A stretch of 10,874 bases of DNA. Source: CAZXEU01 sp964639665. Lineage in GTDB: Bacteria > Bacteroidota > Rhodothermia > Rhodothermales > Bin80. This document shows positions 6,187 to 10,874 of the stretch, piece after piece (within the stretch, counting starts at the first letter, position 1; each line of letters opens with the position of its first letter). Under the pieces are notes generated by a model. It did not search any database and was not told the DNA's origin. It was given only the letters and a program-made list of their open reading frames with translations. The stretch spans positions 1 to 10,874 of the forward strand of contig CAZXEU010000057.1 in assembly GCA_964639665.1 (NCBI GenBank), given 5' to 3'. The position numbers and the translations under genes were made by a program.

Positions 6187-9100
6187 CAGACCAGGTATAT
6201 AAACTCCTTCAGATTGAATACGACGTGGCAGTACGCAGCCCAGACATTCTCGTCAAGCGCGTACTCGCCCGGTGGCAAACCCAGCCGCCTCGCCTCGGAC
6301 TCCATGAAATTCCGGGCATTGGACACCTCTTCGACCGTCGGCTGTCTTGACAGCGCGACCATATAAATATATTCGATCCTCTGATCTGTATCCAGTCCCG
6401 TCATGGCCACGAGACGACGGGCCCAATTCCTCGCCTGTTCCGCCACGAACGGATCGTTGAGCATGGTAAGCGACTGGGCCGGAACGTTGCTCCTGTTGCG
6501 GGCGCCGAACGTGGAAAACGGAATGGGCGTATCGAAGGCCAGCATCATCGGCGACAGAAAGTTGCGTCGGACCGCCAGGTAAATGCTTCGCCTGCCGTCC
6601 CCATCGAGAGGACCGGATTCGGCCGGGCGGCCCCGGCCTTCCATGTACTCGGTCAGGTGAGTAGGCACCGGGGGGCCGTACATGGTGCTGTCGAGCCGGC
6701 CAGAGACGGCGAGCAGTCCGTCCCTTATTGCTTCTGCCTCGAGTCTTCGCACGGAGTAGTGACTCAACAGGCGGTTATCCGGATCCGACTCTGCCGCACC
6801 GCCCGCGGTAGTCGCCCGGCGGAAAGCGCGGGACAGGACCATCTCGCGCAACATTGACTTAATCGAGTAGTCCAGTTCCACGAATCGCACCGCGAGATAG
6901 TCCAGCAATTCGGGATGCGAAGGAAGCTCACCCTGGGCACCGAAATTGTCCACGGTAGCAACGATGCCCCGTCCGAAAGCATGGTGCCATAGCCGGTTGA
7001 CTATCACACGCGCCGTGAGCGGATTCGAAGGGTCGGTAACGGCCCGCGCGAGATCCAGCCTTCCGCTCGCGGAGGCCGAAAACACGGTACCCGTCGAATC
7101 AAGGACACTGAGAAACCGGTGCGGCACAGGATCCCCGGACAGCGTGCGGTAATTGCCCCGATCAAAAACTGCGCTGTGGACGGCGTTGCCATCGGTCAGG
7201 CCGATGTAATAGTCTAAGGGTCCGAGCCCTGCAGCGGCGCTGGTCTGACCCACATGCTCCGGAATGCCGGGGCGACTTAGCCTGCCGGATCCCAGCGCCC
7301 GATTGATGGCAGCCACCTGCTCCGGCAAGGCGGTGCCGTCCGTCCATGCCTCGACCGACCGGGCCAGATCGCCCTCATTCGCCATATGCTGCGCCGGTGC
7401 TTGTCGCGGTGGCGCCTCATCGAAGGCGACGGCATAAGCAACGTCGAAGTAGGACGAGTCGTTGCGAAGGAGCCGATGATTGTCCGTAATGTGGCTGCGC
7501 CCTAGGTAGGTACCGACTATCAGCTCGACGTAGGCCTTGCGCCCCTTCCACATCTCGACGTCAAAGCGATACGGTGAGAGCTCGGGCGCATCCAACGTCT
7601 TCAGCAGGCCACCGTGAATGGGATTCTGAATCAGCTGGAGGTTGTCGACGACAATACGAATGGAGGACTTGTAGCCGGCAGCCACCACGAGTATGCTGTC
7701 GTGGTCAATCGTGAACGTCGGTGAGCGGAGTGCGGCGGGTACGCCCGCTGCAAGCGTGCGGCTGGTTGCATAGCCTAGCGACAGGCTGTCGAGTCTGCCG
7801 CGGTCTGCCAGCGGCAGTCCGATTTCGGGAAGCTCGCCCATGGCAGGACCGTCCGGAAACCAGCCGTCAAAGGTGCCGCTTCGAAAGTCTCCAAGCACCC
7901 GCGCGGAATCGCTGTCTGCCAGCCTGGGCTCAATCGCCTTGTCGGCCTCCAGGGCACTCTTGGTTTCACTCGCGGTCCCGACCGGAAGGACAGGGACATC
8001 GCGCGCCAAATCACGCTTCCACTGGTCTCCGATCTCGCGTCGAAGCCTGTTCTGCAGAGCACGCAACGTATCCAGTCTTCGTTCGTAGCCCGCTGTGATC
8101 AGGGGTGTAGCGGAAAAGCGCGCGCTCTCCACGATGCCGTACAACGAGTAATAGTCGGTCGCAGGTATCGGATCAAACTTGTGGTCGTGGCACCGGGCAC
8201 AGGCAACCGTAAGCGCCTGGAACGTCTTGGTCGTTACATCGATAATGTTGTCAACGCGTTCAGCTTCATCGATGCGCGTGTCTACCGGAGAGTGCTTGCC
8301 TTCACCAAGGAAGTAGTAGGACGTCCCGATTGAGGACTCGTTAAAGCCTTCCGCCGGATTCAGGCGGGGTGATGGCAGGAGATCACCGGCCAGGTGCTCC
8401 GCCGCGATCTGGTCATAAGGCACGTCTTCGTTGAACGCCCGAATCAGGTAGTCCCGGTAGATCCAGGCACCGTCAATGCTGTAGTCGAATTCGTGGCCCT
8501 TCGCCTCCGCGTATCGGACCAGATCCATCCAGTGCCGGGCCCATCGTTCGCCGAAGCGCGGAGAGTCTAGCAGCTCATCGACTACACGCTCATACGCATC
8601 AGCGGATGAATCCGCCATAAAGCGCTCAGATAGTGCCAGCGAAGGTGGAAGACCTGTAAGCACATAGGACGCCCTTCGCAGCAGTGCACCCTTGCTCGCA
8701 AGCGTTGCCGGACGCAATCCTTCTCTCTGCAATCGGGATTCTACCAGGAAATCTATGGGCGATTCTTCCCGGGCTGCGGCCTCAGGAGCCACGGGCGGAA
8801 GAAAGGCCCAGTGCCGCTTGTATTCGGCCCCCTGCTCTATCCACCTCTCCAGCAACGCCACCTCGCGCCGGGAAAGCACCTTGTTCATGACTGGAGGCGG
8901 CATCCGGTGCTCCGGATCCTCGGACGTGATGCGTTCCATCAACAGGCTGCGGGACGCACGCCCCGGAACGATTGCCCGGCCGCCATCCTGCCTGACCGAC
9001 GTGGCTGCCTGGCGCACGTCAAGGCGCAGGTCCGCTTCGCGCGTACTGGCATCCGGCCCGTGGCAAACGTAGCAGGAGTTGGACAGTATGGGCCGAATAT

Positions 9101-9218
9101 GGAAGTTGTAGTCTACGCGGGCCGGAATATCCAGTGCTTCGTCGGCGCCTCCGCAACCTTGCAGCAAAAGCGCACCCACCAGCGCCAGCGCAATATGCAC
9201 ACCCGAGTCCAATCGCAT
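6186..9218 (-). CDS. PSCyt1-DUF1549-DUF1553 cytochrome lipoprotein with an inserted beta-rich domain
   Basis: 1010 residues from the ATG at 9218, chosen because it gives a compact lipoprotein signal (lipobox LLQGC, Cys22); an upstream ATG at 9251 adds 11 residues with no signal character. Order of domains: PSCyt1 c-type cytochrome with heme motif CYVCH (49-53) and the likely distal Met in HRMPPP (104-109); DUF1549/PSCyt2 (about 154-365) ending in CARCHDHKFDPIP (340-352), a second CxxCH; a region about 440-590 opening with GDFRSGTFDGWFPDGP and containing RSPTFTIDHDSILVVAAG, which resembles beta-sandwich inserts of this family; then DUF1553/PSD1 (about 717-985) with NRLWHHAFGRGIV and the closing FNLKEFIYLV. 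The protein is predicted to sit on a lipid anchor facing the periplasm or outside and to pass electrons through one or two hemes. First gene of a two- or three-gene operon with DUF1501. The reaction is unknown for the family. Confidence 0.93.
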   Translation of the reverse strand: MRLDSGVHIALALVGALLLQGCGGADEALDIPARVDYNFHIRPILSNSCYVCHGPDASTREADLRLDVRQAATSVRQDGGRAIVPGRASRSLLMERITSEDPEHRMPPPVMNKVLSRREVALLERWIEQGAEYKRHWAFLPPVAPEAAAREESPIDFLVESRLQREGLRPATLASKGALLRRASYVLTGLPPSLALSERFMADSSADAYERVVDELLDSPRFGERWARHWMDLVRYAEAKGHEFDYSIDGAWIYRDYLIRAFNEDVPYDQIAAEHLAGDLLPSPRLNPAEGFNESSIGTSYYFLGEGKHSPVDTRIDEAERVDNIIDVTTKTFQALTVACARCHDHKFDPIPATDYYSLYGIVESARFSATPLITAGYERRLDTLRALQNRLRREIGDQWKRDLARDVPVLPVGTASETKSALEADKAIEPRLADSDSARVLGDFRSGTFDGWFPDGPAMGELPEIGLPLADRGRLDSLSLGYATSRTLAAGVPAALRSPTFTIDHDSILVVAAGYKSSIRIVVDNLQLIQNPIHGGLLKTLDAPELSPYRFDVEMWKGRKAYVELIVGTYLGRSHITDNHRLLRNDSSYFDVAYAVAFDEAPPRQAPAQHMANEGDLARSVEAWTDGTALPEQVAAINRALGSGRLSRPGIPEHVGQTSAAAGLGPLDYYIGLTDGNAVHSAVFDRGNYRTLSGDPVPHRFLSVLDSTGTVFSASASGRLDLARAVTDPSNPLTARVIVNRLWHHAFGRGIVATVDNFGAQGELPSHPELLDYLAVRFVELDYSIKSMLREMVLSRAFRRATTAGGAAESDPDNRLLSHYSVRRLEAEAIRDGLLAVSGRLDSTMYGPPVPTHLTEYMEGRGRPAESGPLDGDGRRSIYLAVRRNFLSPMMLAFDTPIPFSTFGARNRSNVPAQSLTMLNDPFVAEQARNWARRLVAMTGLDTDQRIEYIYMVALSRQPTVEEVSNARNFMESEARRLGLPPGEYALDENVWAAYCHVVFNLKEFIYLV

Positions 9219-9242
9219 GTCCCCATCAGGTTTCACTGCGGC

Positions 9243-9259
9243 GTATCGCATGCAGATAC
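9243..9259. repeat. Inverted repeat near the PSCyt start
   Basis: GTATC (9243-9247) and GATAC (9255-9259) are inverted arms around a 7-base centre that itself holds the palindrome GCATGC. It lies 24 bases before the PSCyt start codon, where a repressor or a leader hairpin could act. Confidence 0.35.
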
Positions 9260-9374
9260 CACACGCAGGCTATTCATAAACGACGGCCATGTTTTCGTTC
9301 CGACCGGTGCGGTACTGGAATAGGCCGCCGGGACCAGCCTGTCGCCGGATGCGCAAAGTAGAATGTCCCGGGAA

Positions 9375-9389
9375 CAGGCTCATAGCCTG
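9375..9389. repeat. 15-bp perfect inverted repeat in the divergent region
   Basis: CAGGCT (9375-9380) and AGCCTG (9384-9389) are perfect 6-bp arms with a 3-bp spacer, roughly midway between the two divergent start codons. The size fits a dimeric regulator site. Confidence 0.38.
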
Positions 9390-9423
9390 AGGCAGTCCTC
9401 CGGCGGTATCTTGCCGGCGCAGT

Positions 9424-9467
9424 GGTGATCCCGATGACTGACTCTGCGACCATCGTTGTCCATCACC
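9424..9467. repeat. Interrupted inverted repeat upstream of the xylanase gene
   Basis: GGTGAT (9424-9429) pairs with ATCACC (9462-9467), and CGATG (9432-9436) pairs with CATCG (9451-9455) inside it, giving an 11-bp two-part stem with an internal loop and a 14-base apex. It ends 45 bases before the xylanase ATG, so it could be an operator or a 5'-leader hairpin. Confidence 0.38.
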
Positions 9468-9512
9468 TGGCGCATCAAAGGAACCCGTGCAGTGATTCGA
9501 GTTAAGCCGCCC

Positions 9513-10565
9513 ATGTTTCGACAAGCATTGATACTCAGCGCGGCGGTTGCCGCTTGCGCGTGCGACGGGATGGATCCCTCCACCGAGGAACCGGAAGTCC
9601 CGTATGCTGCGCTTCGCGAGGAGGCGGATTTCCCCGTGGGCGTAGCGCTCCAGGCACGCCATCTTGCATCGGCGGACCACACGCGAATCGCGGAGCGTGT
9701 TTTTAGCAGCATAACCGCAGAATATGAAATGAAGATGGTCCCGCTCTCCACCGGGCGCGGCACCTATGCCTGGGAAGCCGCCGACCGCCTCGTAAACTAC
9801 GCAGCTTCCCATCAAATGCAGGTGCACGGCCACGCGCTGGTTTGGCACCAGACTACGCCAGCATGGCTCGAGAATTTCGGCGGTTCGGATGAAGACTTTG
9901 AGATTGCGGTACGAGACTACATCATGGATGTAGTGGGGCGCTACAAGGGCTCCGTGCGCAGCTGGGATGTCGTGAATGAAGCCGTGGAGGACGGCACGGG
10001 GGCGCTTCGCAATTCGGTCTTTCGTCGCCGTATGGGAAACGACTATGTAGTGCGGCTATTCGAATACGCACGGGAGGCCGACCCTGACGCGCTGCTATTC
10101 TACAATGACTACGGTGGCATATGGGATGAGAACAAGCGCAATGGTATCCTGGCACTTGTGGACCACTTGTCGCAGTCAGCCAGCGGCATTGACGGCGTAG
10201 GTCTCCAGATGCACGTGACGTACAACTGGCCTCCGATAGCCAATATCCGCGCCATGATGGACGAGGTGGTACAGCGCGGACTCCTGGTTCACGTTTCGGA
10301 GCTCGACGTTCGTGTCAATCCGGACGGGGACCTTGGTTTGCTAACGCCCGCGCGAAGCCAGGCACAGAAGGAGCGCGTACACGACGTAGTAAGTGCCTTC
10401 CGGGCCTTGCCTCCAGAGAACAGATATGCCATCACGCTCTGGGGGCTTCGGGATCCCGAAAGCTGGCTGATCGACTTCTGGGGTAACCCGGAGTGGCCCC
10501 TCCTGTTCGATGCGGCATTCGAGCCGAAGCCGTCTTATTTCGGCTTTCTGGAAGCGCTGCAGTAG
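9513..10565 (+). CDS. GH10 endo-1,4-beta-xylanase lipoprotein
   Basis: 350 residues from the ATG at 9513; the longer frame from 9456 places extra residues before the signal and is rejected. Residues 1-15 are a lipoprotein signal (VAAC, Cys15) followed by an acidic linker, so the enzyme is membrane-anchored, probably exposed to polymer outside the cell. Residues about 31-350 form one GH10 (beta/alpha)8 barrel with no carbohydrate-binding module. Motifs: HGHALVWH (105-112), WDVVNEA (151-157) with acid/base E156, DGVGLQMH (227-234) with Q232 and H234, VSELDV (261-266) with nucleophile E263, LWGLRDPESW (309-318) with W310 and W318, and the PLLFDAAFEPKPSY end. The catalytic set is complete, so it should hydrolyse xylan with retention. 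Two sugar-binding positions of the -2 subsite differ: AEYEMK (69-74) has Tyr71 where Asn is usual, and T114 replaces the usual Gln. It is divergent from the PSCyt operon and convergent with a TonB-dependent receptor. Confidence 0.95.
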   Translation: MFRQALILSAAVAACACDGMDPSTEEPEVPYAALREEADFPVGVALQARHLASADHTRIAERVFSSITAEYEMKMVPLSTGRGTYAWEAADRLVNYAASHQMQVHGHALVWHQTTPAWLENFGGSDEDFEIAVRDYIMDVVGRYKGSVRSWDVVNEAVEDGTGALRNSVFRRRMGNDYVVRLFEYAREADPDALLFYNDYGGIWDENKRNGILALVDHLSQSASGIDGVGLQMHVTYNWPPIANIRAMMDEVVQRGLLVHVSELDVRVNPDGDLGLLTPARSQAQKERVHDVVSAFRALPPENRYAITLWGLRDPESWLIDFWGNPEWPLLFDAAFEPKPSYFGFLEALQ

Positions 10566-10697
10566 CGCGAATCTCAAGGGGCGAGAGCACGTTGGGGCCT
10601 TCCAATTTCCCAATTAGTGAACGGTGTTGCGAACCTGCGCGCCTGCTGCGGAACCATTCTCTAAAGCACCGGCTTGGCAGGGGCTGCTCCCGTCGGT

Positions 10698-10874
10698 CTA
10701 GAATTTCATCTTCACGCCTACCTGTGCCCGCCGCGTGTCTCCGAGCCCGCTCCGCACCGTGCCGTCGAAGTTGAAAAGCAGTGAGCCGAGGGCAACATCA
10801 AGGTAGTTGTCAGCATTGGTGACATTAAACACTTCGATAACCGGTTCAACGGTCACTCCGCCGCCTGCTGCGAA
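10698..10874 (-). CDS. TonB-dependent outer-membrane receptor, C-terminal end (partial)
   Basis: 58 codons of an open frame that enters from the right edge and stops with TAG at 10698-10700. The peptide includes VTVEPVIEVFNVTNADNY, then a Phe-rich strand, and ends GDTRRAQVGVKMKF. An EVFNVTN segment followed by a last strand of the type RQ/RRxQxGxKxxF with terminal Phe is the hallmark of TonB-dependent receptors and Oar-like proteins; the final Phe is the outer-membrane insertion signal for the BAM machinery. The rest of the gene lies outside the window, so plug domain, TonB box and substrate are unknown. It converges on the xylanase gene with a 132-base gap and may import its oligosaccharide products. 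A different outer-membrane beta-barrel is the main alternative. Confidence 0.8.
   Translation of the reverse strand, partial: FAAGGGVTVEPVIEVFNVTNADNYLDVALGSLLFNFDGTVRSGLGDTRRAQVGVKMKF

Larger units (their letters stand above)
9219..9512. promoter_or_regulatory. Divergent regulatory region between the PSCyt operon and the xylanase gene
   Basis: 294 bases with no credible gene. It must hold promoters for both directions and contains three inverted repeats (9243-9259, 9375-9389, 9424-9467), consistent with control of both transcripts by bound proteins or RNA structure. I could not identify convincing -33/-7 boxes; TACTTTG on the minus strand near 9355-9361 is a near match to TAnnTTTG but one base short in spacing. 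Confidence 0.5.

Noticed and set aside
5410..6366. 318-codon plus-strand open frame
   Set aside because: Antisense to DUF1501 and the end of the PSCyt gene, both of which have many conserved motifs; the translation is motif-free.
8811..9323. 170-codon plus-strand open frame
   Set aside because: Antisense to the PSCyt1 heme domain; translation is not protein-like.
9270..9848. 192-codon minus-strand open frame upstream of the PSCyt operon
   Set aside because: Antisense to the N-terminal third of the xylanase, whose motifs are certain; no signal or motif of its own.
10566..10697. Possible bidirectional terminator between xylanase and receptor
   Set aside because: No stem of useful length with a U-run could be drawn in either direction.
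1..10874. CRISPR array, insertion sequence, integrase or phage genes
   Set aside because: No regularly spaced repeats, no transposase or integrase motifs and no terminal inverted repeats with target duplication were seen on either strand.

Overview
The window looks like chromosome of a Bacteroidota-related bacterium, most likely Rhodothermota. This is inference from four things. Most of the coding sequences carry a lipoprotein signal with a Cys at the lipobox. The inspected starts lack a well-placed Shine-Dalgarno sequence, apart from a GGGG run just before the start at 9218. One gene has a candidate TTG-N21-TAnnTTT(G/C) promoter of the Bacteroidota type. The TonB-domain protein has the VVEEMPxLxGG lead-in that I associate with Rhodothermales-like proteins. 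Planctomycetota, Verrucomicrobiota and Poribacteria also carry the PSCyt/DUF1501 gene pair, so the assignment is not secure.

Left part (1-3900, all minus strand): a ribose/sugar-type ABC substrate-binding lipoprotein (22-1023) follows an SDR oxidoreductase (1097-1855), probably in one transcript that continues past the left edge. Then come a tiny, extremely acidic, Met-rich lipoprotein (2323-2610) with its own candidate promoter and a terminator-like hairpin, and a small lipoprotein that carries a TonB C-terminal domain (3350-3823). Three gene-poor stretches (1856-2322, 2611-3349, 3824-4508) separate these units.

Middle part (4509-9218, minus strand): a tightly linked pair. The first gene encodes a 1010-residue lipoprotein with PSCyt1 cytochrome, DUF1549 and DUF1553 domains and an extra beta-rich insert. 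The second encodes a DUF1501 protein (sulfatase/alkaline-phosphatase-like fold) with a twin-arginine motif, and it overlaps the first by one base. A doubtful 75-codon lipoprotein-like ORF follows.

Right part (9219-10874): a 294-base divergent regulatory region with three inverted repeats, then a plus-strand GH10 endo-xylanase lipoprotein (9513-10565). Facing it is the C-terminal end of a TonB-dependent outer-membrane receptor (10698-10874, minus) that runs off the right edge.

Taken together, the region reads as a plant or algal polysaccharide-use neighbourhood: a xylanase that cuts the polymer, an outer-membrane receptor and TonB-like partner for uptake, a sugar-binding protein and SDR for downstream sugar handling, and a PSCyt/DUF1501 pair of unknown reaction widely suspected to act on complex polysaccharides. 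No single component is a clear new defence or mobile system. The oddities are at residue and domain level: an SDR with an altered catalytic tetrad, a xylanase with an altered -2 subsite, a TonB domain on a lipid anchor, and the acidic Met-rich lipoprotein.
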